A stretch of DNA of 64,000 nt, taken from the NCBI RefSeq assembly GCF_958979055.1, contig NC_084886.1, forward strand, positions 41,342,654 to 41,406,653, read 5' to 3'. The notes below the pieces were generated by a model that did no database searches, was not told where the DNA came from, and saw only the letters and a program-made list of their open reading frames with translations. This DNA comes from Alnus glutinosa (taxonomy: Eukaryota; Streptophyta; Magnoliopsida; Fagales; Betulaceae). This document shows, piece after piece, positions 34,347 to 45,450 of the stretch (positions are counted from its first letter, which is position 1; each line of letters opens with the position of its first letter). The position numbers were made by a program, and so were the translations under genes.

Positions 34347-36054
34347 ACAACCTAAACAATTGCTGGGCATCTCTTTAGCACAATTTTTTTTTTTTTTTTT
34401 TGTAGTTTGAATGACATGGGTGGCTAGGTTTCTCTATGGCAACTTATGTAACATAGACCATCGAGCTACCATGGAAAAGAATACTTCTCCTTCTGTTCAA
34501 TTTTCAAAGATGTGAAATATGCATGGGTTTCGATTGCCATTTATTTTTTATTATGAAATCCAATCCCCGGATGGACTCGGGATTTATACTGTGCAGACTG
34601 AATTGGTGGATACCTAAGAGATAATTTATATGAATTATCAATTTCTTTTAAGGCCCATGAAGGAACATGCAACTTTATATCATTTATGACTGTAATTGGT
34701 TAAAACTAACAGTGCCATTTCTTGCCTTGAAATTTTCTGTGCACAAATCGCCATTTGTTTGTGAACATGTTGACAAATAGAAAAGAAGAGCACATTTTCC
34801 ATGGTATGGTATGTAATATTGTACAGAGAATGAATGGAATATATACGAGGCAGAAAAGTTACTAAGAGGAGCACATAAGGTACTCAAAAAGGGATTTAGG
34901 TTAGCAGAAGGTGGTGGCCATGGTGGTGCAGGAGAGAGGCTGTGGCGAGGAAGATCCTGATAACTCTTTTGTGTTTCTGGGTTTAAGCGACGGGCTGCAT
35001 CTTAGTCACCAAACTCGTTGTGAGAAAAAATATTATATTGTCTGCATAAGTGTTTCTAAATTAAATGGATGCCGAATATGAATGTCACTGTATGCCTCTT
35101 CCATGGCTTAGTTAACCGCATTAACTCTTTAGCATCATGTGGTGTAGATTTGGATTTGGTTTACTAATGTCTACTCTTGTCATGTAATCACACTAGTTAC
35201 AGTTTAATCTTTGGATTTGGTTTAAAGTCTTTTCTGCAGAAGGTGGAAGTTGAATGCTGTGAGAAGAGCCTGCTGCTTGTACAAGTGTTTGGTTGTTGGT
35301 TGGGCTTGTTTTTTTTCTTTGAGTTGCTTTAGAATGTGGTTTCTATGCCCTTTTGTCTCCCTAAATTTGATGTGGCTCTTAAAATCATTATTGAATTTAT
35401 GATAAACCACTATTAAATTTTGATCCAATTGTGATTTTAAGAGACATCAATTTTAGAAGGACAAAAGTAGGATACAAGGATAATATGTAGCATTACTCGG
35501 TTTCTATAGCAGGGAAGGATGCAAGTCGTGTGGAGATTTTGACATTCTTTGGCTTGTTGACAGTTATTGTTTGTAAGCGTGTTTTGTTTGATGTGAAGTT
35601 TTTGGTATGATACTGTTTTGCAGTATCATCGTGTTTCAGTTGTTTTGCTCGAGAGTTGTAATTATGTTGTTTCTTTAATGGAGAACTTATTCAAGAAAAA
35701 AAAAAAAAAAAAAAAGATTTGGGTTCCTTGAACGCCATGTTTGGGCACCTTGTGAAAGAAATGTTCAAATGAAGGTGAAAGAGTTTTTAATTTGCAGATA
35801 TCGCTTCCTCAAATAGTCGGGGAGAATCACAACTCCAACTCTGTAATAATATGATCAAACATGAATTCGTGATAATTAAAAAGAAACCTTCCTACATGAG
35901 AATGGCTTTTGCAAATTTTCTCTTGTGGAAGTAGATTAATTAACGACAACAGAAAAATCATTTCGAGGAAGGGACAAAACTTTGGCAGTTACAATCGATA
36001 AATATAAACAGTTACTCAATGAGTGGTCGCAAATCAAAATTTGTGAAACTAGCC

Positions 36055-36094
<40 letters not shown>

Positions 36095-36321
36095 CAAAAA
36101 CAAACAAGAAAAAAAATCAACCAATAACAATGGTATGGGTATGGAGTAGCAAATCAACGATAATTATAAAAATAAAAGGATTTGAAACTCATTCAAGTCT
36201 ATCCAAGAGTAAGACATATTTTCGTATGTGAGAAAATCAAAACAGCATAGAATTGGTTTGAATCTAAAACTAAAAGAGAATTGTTGCAAAAAAAAAAATA
36301 AGTAAAAGAGGAAAAATGCTG

Positions 36322-36363
<42 letters not shown>

Positions 36364-36497
36364 CTGAAATAAATTTATAAAAGCACAAACCTTTTATGTG
36401 AACTCTAAAAACCTCCGCCTTAAATAAAAAAAAAAAATTAAAAAAAAAGAAAGAAAAACCTCCATACTATATCGCCTGTATAACGCAGGTCCAGACT
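34347..36497. other. FRS 3' flank and spacer
   Basis: The FRS 3' UTR lies at its start (long T tract at 34384-34402). The rest is AT-rich spacer with a MITE at 35347-35474 and homopolymers: A-run at 36056-36090 and T-run at 36325-36363. The open frames here are low-complexity translations. No gene recognised. Confidence 0.5.
35347..35474. mobile_element. Short MITE, about 128 bp
   Basis: Imperfect inverted repeats: left cttttgtctccctaaatttg and ggctcttaaaatca; reverse complement of the right cttttgtccttctaaaattg and gtctcttaaaatca. The inner block (cttaaaatca…) resembles that of the MITE at 24264-24447, so both may belong to one family. Confidence 0.6.
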
Positions 36498-39258
36498 CCA
36501 AAAAGTCGTTTCTTCTTCTTCCTTTTATCTCCTTCCAGTGGGAGGGTTCACGGACGATGTCGGTGTTTCAGGTACGTAGTTAAATCACTTTTATCTGCGC
36601 GTCTCTCTTCATATGCTTGGTCTGAGAAATTTAAAGTTTATGGAAATTGGTTGGTCTTAATTTTGGGACTATTTCTCAGAAATTGGAAGCTCTTATTCTG
36701 GAAATTTTTTTTATCAAGTATCACGGATTTGATGGTTTTTCTTTACCTTTTTTGTACGTTGCCTCAGAACTTGAAATAGAACGGAAACAATCTTTACGGC
36801 TGCTGGCTGTTACGGTATGTTTGGGTAATGGAAAACTAAATCGTATGTTTATAATCTCTTTAGAAAATTTTGGTCACGACAGCTCATGGGTTTGATTTAT
36901 TTTATTTTATTTTATTTTTGAAATTATCTTTCATTGTCTGCATTTATTTTGTTTCCTCTATATCTAAAATTTTATTAGTTTGTCGCTTACTGAAATTTAT
37001 CTTGTTTTTATTATTTGCAGTTTGGGGAAAATGTATTGGTAGACGAAAAACAAAGTGAGAGTGAGAGAGACGCTGGTTTTGTTGAGGTATAAAGTTAGAG
37101 AAAGAAAAAGACAAGGGGCCGGATTGGTCTCTCATTTTTACCAGCAAAGACTTTAGCTAGCGGCATCATCAGTGACCGGACAATCGACCTCAAAGGTCTC
37201 CCTCTCTCTCACTCTCTCTCTCTCTTTTTTCTTGAAAAACTGAAATTTTTCAGAATTTCCTTCATTTTTGTCACTTGGGTTTCTTAGTTTCAGTTTTATA
37301 GCATCCGCTGAGGAAAGGAAATGAGGATTAATCTTGTGGCGTTTGGGTGGTTGGTTCATGGCGTGTGTGTGTGTCATTAGTTGGTGCTTTATATGCAGAA
37401 TGGTGTTGAGAGTCAGTCAACAGTTTACTGCTTCATTGTCCTTTAGGTTGTAAGTTATGGAGTTAACTGTTCTGAACATATTATGGGAGTTGGGAGGGAT
37501 GGTTGGAAGCAGGAACATCCGAACAGGAGTGGTAGTGTTTTGTGGAAACCTGTACCTTAATTGTTTTGGGGCATTTGCAAGAGTATAATAATAGCACCTC
37601 AAGATTGTGTATGTGTTTATTTTTTTCTTGGTTGTTGGTGCACACTCTTTTTCCTGGGTTACGGCTTCTTTTACACTATCCAGGTTCTATGGGCTTCGCA
37701 TATTTCATTTTACTAAATTACTTAAAACAATGTAATTATTTTCAGATGCCATCTTCTTCAGGATTTTTTAACTAGTGACTTTTTATGGAATCATATCCTA
37801 TTATGTATTAGGTCTTTAAGCCCATGAGCTCTCTCAAATGATACCACCTCACCATATAAGAATAGAGCGGAGGGTGATATTTTGTGACCAAACACTTCAA
37901 GTACAATTCACTCCAGTAAAAACTGGAAACACTCCCAACAGCAGGGAACAACACAAATCCTGTAGCTACACAGATATGCCATTATCTACAAAACAGGAAA
38001 CAACACCGACTATAGGGAGAAAACAAAGTACATCAAGCACATAACTACAACTTCCATATTTGAACAAGTCTAACAGACATAGCAGACTGCTCAAAATTCC
38101 TCCTAAACATGATTATACTCCTTACTTCCCACTGAATTTGAGCTACAAGCCTACAAGAGCTTCTTCCGTCCGTGGAGTGTTCCCATGACATAAGTCATTC
38201 CTCAATCTCCACAAATGATACACAACAGCTGCCAAACAAAGTTTACAGAGTAAAACCTGCAAACTACGGCCTTTCAGCTTACAGGACCAGCTGATTGACA
38301 AGAGAATTTAGCTGGTTTGCACTAATTTATGCACAAAGGTTTGGGGTAATGACAGTTTTATGAAAAATCATTACAGAGTCTTCAATGCTTTGAGTCCAAG
38401 AACTTGATGATTCATAGGCACCAAAATAGTAATAAGGTGGTTGGGGGGTTTATTGAGTTTTTGCCATTTTTCTGATTTTTTCCTTTTATTCTGGATTTTT
38501 TTCATTATGCATTGTTACATAAACCCATCTCAGAGGTATCCATTATATACTCTATTTCTCAGATTAAGAGGTGCAAATTGGCATGAAAGCTGGTTCAGTG
38601 GAGTATTGAATGATGCATCCAAATCATTCATGCTTAGAAAAGAATGCAATAACACCGTCCAATCTAACTATTACAAGTTTCCTTCATGTCCCAAACGCAG
38701 TGAATTTTAAATCTCAATGGTTCAACAACATTTATATTTCATTTAATGAGTGTTGTGGGATGATGATATAAATGTGCAAAATTTGCTGATAAGGTTCTTT
38801 GTGCTAATTTGATAAGAAAGATAGATGGAGAAAAATTTTCAGGAATGTTTCTTTGATATATTTGGCAAATTTCTTTTATCTCAGATTTGAAAATTCGTAA
38901 CTCCAATTTGACACCTACTGTGGATACCATGTTTTGCATCTAGTGACAGAATTTCAGTATCATGCTGCTACTGCTCACCAGATTCGATAAATAATACCTC
39001 TATGCTTGTTACTATTGTGTTTCGGATGATGTAGATATAGACATATAGTGCCAGTTGATAAATCTTGAATAAATCCTAACTTTTTTAGAGTGTGCATTCC
39101 TGAATAGAAGAGATGAAGACATGAAAATTAAGTGCCCTTCTGTTGACTACAATAATAGATGCAGAAAGACTTGGCTTGAGATCAAAAGACACGCCATGCA
39201 GTTTGTTTGGTATTCTCTTATTGGTTTATTTTGAACTTGGGATGTATCAAACCCCACC
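36498..39258. repeat. Segment Y, right copy, upstream of TGD1
   Basis: Direct-orientation match to 26503-30190. It contains a possible spliced leader: an exon ending at 36571 (tcggtgtttcag|gtacgtag) and an exon from 37021 (acceptor ttatttgcag). Joined, they would read MSVFQFGENVLVDEKQSESE…, 28 codons to a stop at 37090. I do not recognise this peptide. Its position, 3 kb before the TGD1 coding exon on the same strand, suggests 5' UTR exons of TGD1, or the remains of another gene. Y lacks the 1.2 kb of retroelement DNA found in Y'. Confidence 0.65.
37875..38290 (-). mobile_element. L1-type LINE 3' end within Y, minus strand
   Basis: The minus-strand translation includes LAAVVYHLWRLRNDLCHG, the C-terminal zf-RVT-associated motif of plant L1 elements, followed by a stop-rich 3' region. 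It replaces about 80 bp that are present at 29148-29230 of Y', so it came after the duplication and with a small deletion. Confidence 0.7.
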
Positions 39259-39612
39259 CGACTCCTAGCATTATAATTGACATCACAGCAAGAGCCCTCT
39301 TTCTTCCCTGCCAGAGGGCCGTCAGAAAATGGAGACCCAACTGTGGCTTCAAGAAAGACCAGAGCTTTGCTCAGCTCCCCAAAAACACGACTCCAACCCC
39401 GCCCATCACAGCCTTTGGGAATCAGAATCAGCCCTCTCCAGCCATCCACGGCGTAAACCGCAACCTCCAAGAACCAACCGGACCTATTCTCTCCTCTCCG
39501 AATGATGGTTGCCTTAGGCTCCTCCCTAAAGGATTTGACGAAATCCTCAACCCCATGCCGCAATTATTTAGAAACAATTTACTGAGAACGTTCCAAGATG
39601 CTCTCAACTAGG
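39259..39612 (-). mobile_element. LINE-associated ORF fragment, minus strand
   Basis: Minus-strand frame of ~110 residues with ENRSGWFLEVAVYAVDGW and RGWSRVFGELSKALVFLEA, similar to the domain found ahead of the endonuclease in many plant L1 elements (from memory). It interrupts the Y homology exactly at caaaccccacc and has no counterpart in Y'. Confidence 0.6.
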
Positions 39613-40016
39613 TGCTGGTTTACTACAATTCTTAACTGACTAATTAGACCACTTGTATCTCACGGACTCTTTATTTCATTGATAGTTTCTTTCAATTTAA
39701 AGACTAAGTCTGTAATCATTTTTGTTTACTCTGTCTTGCCATTCCTGATTTGTTACAATTTTGTTGGTATACACAGGTTTTACCTTCAATTGAGTCTCAG
39801 TGCTCTTTTGGCTACAGTAGTTTTAAGGGAACCCATTCCATGTGATCGTATTGGGTTCTCTAATTGATTGTGACACAGATTCCAGACACTTTATCCTCTC
39901 CCTGGCTGAAGTCAGATTATTTCTTATTAACAAAGAAACAAACTATGCAAACAGCTTCACATTTTCATTCGTTCTTGTGCTTCTCTAACAGGTCACTCTC
40001 TCTCTCTCTCTCTCTC

Positions 40017-40047
<31 letters not shown>

Positions 40048-40139
40048 GTCTCTCTCTGTCTTTTTTTTTTTGTATGCACGCTTGCATATGCTGAACCTTC
40101 ATGCCTGTCAACTTTTGATTGAAGTTTTTAAACTTGCAG
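39613..40139 (+). other. Last 5' intron or upstream DNA of TGD1
   Basis: No coding exon. It contains a compound microsatellite (CT)n(GTCT)n at about 39993-40062. It ends in a good acceptor (tttttaaacttgcag, 40126-40139), so the TGD1 coding exon is probably preceded by a 5' UTR intron. Confidence 0.6.
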
Positions 40140-40159
40140 AAGAAACACCATAAAACCAG

Positions 40160-40171
40160 ATGGCTGGATGA
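40160..40171 (+). promoter_or_regulatory. Minimal upstream ORF overlapping the TGD1 start
   Basis: ATG GCT GGA TGA: a three-codon ORF whose stop overlaps the first TGD1 ATG (40168-40170) in the string ATGA. It lies downstream of the acceptor at 40139 and so would be in the mRNA. Confidence 0.55.
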
Positions 40172-41157
40172 AAATGCAAACCCCTCATTTAAAAAAGCTT
40201 TCTAGAGAACTTCACTATGCAGGAAGACCTCGGACACATAAATCTCTCATGACTGTGCCGCTGACCAGATTGTGTGCAATTGCCAATACTGATGATGGTT
40301 CCCCACCTGCCCCTGTGTTACAAGAATATACAAATACAAACCATGTACCCAATTCGGAAGCAGAAACCTTTCTCGGTAAATGGTCACCACCTAGGTATCT
40401 GTGGAGGGGATTGTCAGTTCTTATCCTGGCAGGACAGGTTATTATCAGGACTCTGAAGGGAAAAGTCCACTGGAGGAATACTCTACAGCAGCTGGAGAGA
40501 GTTGGGCCAAGATCAGTGGGGGTCTGTCTTCTAACATCTGCTTTTGTTGGGATGGCTTTCACGATCCAGTTTGTTAGAGAATTCACCAGATTGGGATTAA
40601 ACAGATCTGTTGGTGGGGTATTAGCTCTGGCTTTCGCAAGGGAGCTGAGTCCCGTTGTTACATCAATTGTTGTTGCTGGACGTATTGGAAGTGCATATGC
40701 AGCAGAGTTAGGAACAATGCAGGTTTCTGAGCAAACTGACACATTGAGAGTTCTTGGGGCAGACCCTGTTGATTATCTTGTGACACCTAGGGTGATTGCC
40801 TCCTGTATTGCTTTACCATTTTTGACTCTGATGTGTTTCACACTGGGGATGGCATCCAGTGCCCTCTTGGCTGATAGTGTTTATGGGATTAGCATTAACA
40901 TCATCTTAGATTCTGCTCAAAGAGCACTTAAATCTTGGGACATAATTAGTGCGATGATAAAGTCACAGGTTTTTGGTGCAATTATATCTGTTGTGAGCTG
41001 TGCATGGGGAGTTACCACTATGGGAGGTGCTAAAGGTGTTGGGGAGTCTACAACTTCGGCTGTGGTTATCTCACTTGTTGGTATTTTTATTGCTGACTTT
41101 GCACTCTCTTATTGCTTCTTCCAAGGAGCTGGAGATTCACTGAAGAATTGCATATAA
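40168..41157 (+). CDS. TGD1: TGD1, plastid lipid-import permease
   Basis: One coding exon of 329 residues. The first ~85 residues are a variable, basic, S/T-rich chloroplast transit peptide (MKMQTPHLKKLSRELHYAG). The remainder is the MlaE-type permease domain: PPRYLWRGLSVLILAGQVII, VGMAFTIQFVREFTRLGLN, VAGRIGSAYAAELGTMQVSE, EQTDTLRVLGADPVDYLVTP and a C-terminal FFQGAGDSLKNC-like end (CFFQGAGDSLKNCI). TGD1 sits in the inner chloroplast envelope with TGD2 (substrate binding) and TGD3 (ATPase) and brings ER-derived lipid into the plastid for thylakoid galactolipid synthesis. Start choice: ATG 40168, with a second ATG at 40174 (MQTPHLKK) that looks equally like plant homologues. Length is close to the Arabidopsis protein (350). 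Confidence 0.95.
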   Translation: MKMQTPHLKKLSRELHYAGRPRTHKSLMTVPLTRLCAIANTDDGSPPAPVLQEYTNTNHVPNSEAETFLGKWSPPRYLWRGLSVLILAGQVIIRTLKGKVHWRNTLQQLERVGPRSVGVCLLTSAFVGMAFTIQFVREFTRLGLNRSVGGVLALAFARELSPVVTSIVVAGRIGSAYAAELGTMQVSEQTDTLRVLGADPVDYLVTPRVIASCIALPFLTLMCFTLGMASSALLADSVYGISINIILDSAQRALKSWDIISAMIKSQVFGAIISVVSCAWGVTTMGGAKGVGESTTSAVVISLVGIFIADFALSYCFFQGAGDSLKNCI

Positions 41158-41419
41158 ACAGTTTTGTTAGTGTGAGTCTGTGAGTTGTTCATTTGGAGTT
41201 TCTCTGTTGTTATTAGTTTTTTCATATTGCCTACACATTGCATAAGCAAAAGACGCATTATGTATTATAGTTGCTAATTCATGATTTCTGGTCGTTCACA
41301 GTTTTTTGTTAATTTTAAGTGTGGAGTAATTAGAGAACTCGTCCTATACCTCTTGCTCCATTACCAAATTCTGCTCTGTTTGTCAATACTGCTGTTGCAG
41401 TGCTACTGTTCATTCGCAT
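41158..41419 (+). other. TGD1 3' region
   Basis: Downstream sequence of TGD1 with T-rich stretches, expected to hold its 3' UTR and poly(A) site. Nothing else seen. Confidence 0.5.
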
Positions 41420-41865
41420 TCATAGCATTGGGTGAGAGATTAAACTATCCACATAGGTCTTGATATCAACAGAATCACAAGGAAGAAGCTCACCACCATG
41501 AATTGCCAGAACTGTTGACTCTGAATCATTTGTTGCTGATATGGAACGGAATCTTCACTAATTTGGTCCTAGAGTTTCTGACTCCATCTCCCTTCATTAT
41601 CCACACGGCAGTGTGGCTCCCACAACATTGGATATGGTGACGAACCAAACAAAGGGATCCTCGTACAACCACCAACTGTAGAAAGAAATCCAAATTCGAT
41701 ACTCGATAGACTGAAACTACCATCATCATAGTTAGGCTGTGGCCCCTCTTGGTATGTCTCCTTGGATAAATCAAAAGCAACGACATTCCAAAGGGTACCT
41801 TCAGGGCCGTGTTCACGCACAACCACCCAATACAGAGCACCATTGGCAAATACTCTTAAGCAGAA
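41420..41865 (-). pseudogene. F-box-associated domain protein, 3' fragment
   Basis: Minus strand in three frames: VFANGALYWVVVREHGPEG then TLWNVVAFDLSKETYQE (about 41858-41740), then TAVWIMKGDGVRNSRTKLVKIPF (about 41610-41545, in part), then VLAIHGGELLPCDSVD and IKTYVDSLISHPML with a stop at 41420-41422. These are the F-box-associated (FBA) domain and C terminus of the large plant F-box family. At least two frameshifts, and the F-box itself is missing, so it is a dead 3' fragment. Upstream it merges with MULE-like repeat DNA. Confidence 0.8.
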
Positions 41866-41984
41866 AGAGGCCGACGATAAGGGAAGTTTTGAATTCCTCA
41901 CCATTGGCGAATTGCGAGGGTTGGGAACAGTGCTTGCGTGGGAACTTTGTTGACAATGATCCGATGATGGGTTAAGTTGGGTCG

Positions 41985-42475
41985 GTGTGCGACAAATGAA
42001 GTTGCTTCTTAAAGAACCACCGCAAGTGTCTTGGGATAGCTGGGCTACCTCCGTTTGGCCTCCCAGGCCAAACCACCCCATAGCCTTTAGGGTTGGTTCG
42101 GCTACTCTCAAAGGTCAAAAGAAAAAAAGAAAGTAAACAACAACGAGAGGTTGGCTCTTGGGATGGTTCGGCTACGGAATACGATCCTCAAATGAAATGG
42201 ATACTATCATTTTAAATGAAAGGCCAAGATTTAAAATTGATTCATCTAATGGTGTATATGAAATCAATGTTGACACGTATTTTAAAAAATTTAAATAATG
42301 TAAAACCATGTACATCATTAGATGCATCAATTTTAAATCCTGACTATAAAATGGATAGTATCTATTTCATTTGAAATGGAGAGGATCTTATTCCCCCCCA
42401 ATGCATGTTTTGGCCACCACCCATTTTGGCCCGGCCACCCCTAAATTTTTCTTCTTAATTATTATTTCTTTTGTC
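41985..42475. mobile_element. MULE-like GC-rich interior with a nested MITE
   Basis: About 41985-42178 and 42393-42450 hold the gg(t)tggttcggc / gccaaaccacccc palindromic words seen in the middles of the elements at 6138 and 22891. A separate AT-rich MITE (42179-42392) lies between. No outer inverted repeats were found, so this is a fragment. Confidence 0.5.
42179..42392. mobile_element. MITE, 214 bp, inverted-repeat ends
   Basis: Left end aatacgatcctcaaatgaaa with tggatactatcattttaaa; reverse complement of the right end aataagatcctctccatttc, then aaatgaaatagatactatcc. The two halves are near-complementary through much of their length. A half copy of the same family lies at 62920-63035. Confidence 0.75.
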
Positions 42476-43653
42476 ATCTTGTTTTTAAGTATTTTTTTAA
42501 TGGGAAAAATATATATAAAAAAAATACGTAAAAAAAAAAAAGGATAGATGTCAGCATTCTAAGGTAAGCACAGCAAGACTGGGTGTGGTGGAGCTGGTAT
42601 AGCTTGTTTTTTTCTCCATCTTCGAATTCTTCACCTTCCTCGTATTCTTGGTCTTCTGGTTCTTGTTCGCAACTTGGAGCTAGTGGTTTACACCTGGAGT
42701 GATAAGTTGGTTGTTGAATTTGTTGTATTTCTTGGATGTTGGTCATTTGAAGCTGTTGGAATCTCTTCCCCACCATGTTGGTCATTTCAAGTATTGGCTT
42801 TCACTTTTCAGTGAGTAGACAAAACCTTGGTCCCAAAAGTGATTTTGAACATTAACTTTTGTTAAATTCCTTTTTCCAAGTCGTAAGGAATGTGCATGGA
42901 GTTTGGTATCTTCTTGGATTAAAGAAGAAGGTAGCAATTACAAGAACCAATCATAAACGTTCCTTGTGAATAGAAAGTAAAAGCTCCACTGCTTCTCGTA
43001 GATAGATAGCATCATAATTTTTAGTGTTAAAAGTAGAATAAAGAGAACAAAAAAAATGAAAAAAAAGAAAAGAAAAGGAAGACTGCTTGAAGAGAAATTG
43101 ACAGAAGAAACTATTGACTGTGTATAATCATCTTTCAAAGTTGCCGAAGCAAAAGATAAATAGATAGGCAGATGATAAATCGAGAGAATCGGTAACTAGA
43201 AAAAACAGCAATTAAAGTATCCATTCCCAGTCAGATATCGATTATGCTAAGAGGAGGTAAAGATTTTCAACAGCAGAAACTCATTTCCCAAGAAAATAGT
43301 GTAAAACAATATATGAGAATCACAGTGCTTGAGAGTTGCTATGGATTCAATCAAGGAGGGATGACTTATCAGTAAAGAGCAAAATACAAGCATACTTTAC
43401 AGATATATGCACCTCTAATGCTCCTCTTTATGAAGTGCCCATGAATGTATTAAGATTGGTAAAACACAACACTTACAAGTTGAGTATAAGTCCAAAACAG
43501 ACGTATGGTATCAGAAACTGAAAGAATCTCCATTACCTGCCAATCAAATTAATCGAGTGACAACTGTGCAGAAAATAAGCAAAATCCATTCGACCTCCCG
43601 ATAAAATTTTTAAAAGGATCAGAGAATTACCAAAGCAAGAGTGGGCATGGGTA
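42476..43653. other. Spacer and ABCI12 3' region
   Basis: A 103-codon minus-strand frame (42785-42474) begins MTNMVGKRFQQLQMTNIQEI and has Q-rich then acidic sequence; no family is recognised and it ends in low-complexity DNA, so it is not called as a gene. The part near 43653 is the expected ABCI12 3' UTR. Confidence 0.45.
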
Positions 43654-45396
43654 TCACACGAAGAAGTAATCAGACAAAAGGGCAGCACCTGTAACACCAA
43701 CCAGGCACAACAAGGAAACGATATCTTCCACCCCAAAGGATGAGTTTGAAAGAAAGTAGATTTTATGAGCGTTGCTGTCCCCTCTAAAACCTCTGACTAT
43801 CATTGCCTGTAAAGCCACAAATTTCATAAAATTTTAAAATCAGAAACTTTAGAAGAAAGCACTTCTTTCAAGTTAGCAAGACACTAATTACCCTGATGCA
43901 GATTGAACAAAATAGGTTATACACCCTTTAATCATATCTCAAAGGCTTGATAGGTCTCTTAATGTATGTAGAATCCTGATGGGTATTTGCAATGGTGGTT
44001 GAATGCACCAAAAACTCTAACATAGGCATTGGTAAATTTCCTTAACTTTAAAGCTTAGGACTTTAAAACGGACTTTTCATTATGCGCGTATGCGTGTGAA
44101 CACAAATACAAGCAACACTCTTCGAAGGATGCAAACTTCTTATGTCAGAATAAAAAATAAAAAATAAAAGAGTGCTAAAAATATGTATGCATCTAGCTGA
44201 AACATAAACCTGTGAAATCTGCTCCGCATGGCTAAATAAATTTTTGAAGATCCGACGAAAGTAGATAAAGAAAACTGCAAAAACAAAAGGTATGAAAAAA
44301 AATAAGCATCGTAATGGGAAAGCATATTCCTTTTATTGATGAATAAAAGATATTCAAGCATATTCAAGCAGACACAATCACATAGACTATCATTTAAGTA
44401 CTATCTCATCAGTCTGTACAACTACTGTTCCATGAGACCGTTTCTATTACAAATTGCTTCAACAAAAAATGAAGCGGTTCTTCAAATATAGTGGTTAATC
44501 TGACCTTCTCATTCCTTGAGACATAATGTACCAAGTAATGACCAAAATGAAGGTTATAATCTGTAGGAAAAAAATCAAGTAAGAAAGATGACTGGCTGCA
44601 TATCATGCACTGACAATGACCCACCATGGAAAGAGCCTGGATATAATGTGAAGACAATACCAAGAAAAAGGAACACCAATGAGCTGCAGTTTAGTTGGTA
44701 TCAACTACCGAGGGTTGCAAGTTAACTTTGTTTGAAGGCTAAACTTTCAAGCCAACCATGGTAAGGTGGAGTTTAGCATTGTTCCAGAAGTTTTTATAAT
44801 GTTATTTTGAAGAGAGAGTAAGACAACCATGATATCCAAATGATGTGAAGTTGGTGTGAGGAAAAGGAGACAGAAACAGCTTTAACCTTTAAGAATTAAA
44901 GCAACTACCTCCCCCCTCCTGCGTGGAACACACACATAAATCACAACTTAGAGAGACCTTATTATTTATTTTAGAGGGAGTAAGACGTAAAACAAAACAC
45001 CAGAGTAATTAATTTCAAGACACTGATGAGACACCTTTGCCAAAGCATAAGAATCCAGAAGAAAAATAATATAATTATCAAATCAAAAAGAATTTGCTGC
45101 CAAAATGAGATTTAATACACCAACATTCCCCAGAGAATAATCATCATGGGGAGGGGTCAAAAACATATGCACCATGTGACTGGCTAAAAAAATTAAAGTG
45201 GCATTAGCCATCACATAACAATTCTACACTTAAAATATATGCTTACTATCAATTGTCTCCATCATCGTCAATTGTTGCCAATTTATCCTACGAGAAACAA
45301 TCCCCAATGCAATATTACGGACCTGGCAAGACATTATGCGGATATTCCAAGAGGATAAATATTAATATGAATAGGTTTTGTAAAAAAAGAAGTAAA

Positions 45397-45450
<54 letters not shown>

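Noticed and set aside
42474-42785. 103-codon minus-strand open frame
   Set aside because: Q-rich and acidic, with a low-complexity end; no family recognised and no promoter or splice context. Described within the spacer but not called as a gene.
44680-44760. Possible second SINE or tRNA-like piece (gtttagttggtatcaac)
   Set aside because: Box A/B spacing and sequence do not fit a Pol III promoter and there is no tail or target duplication.
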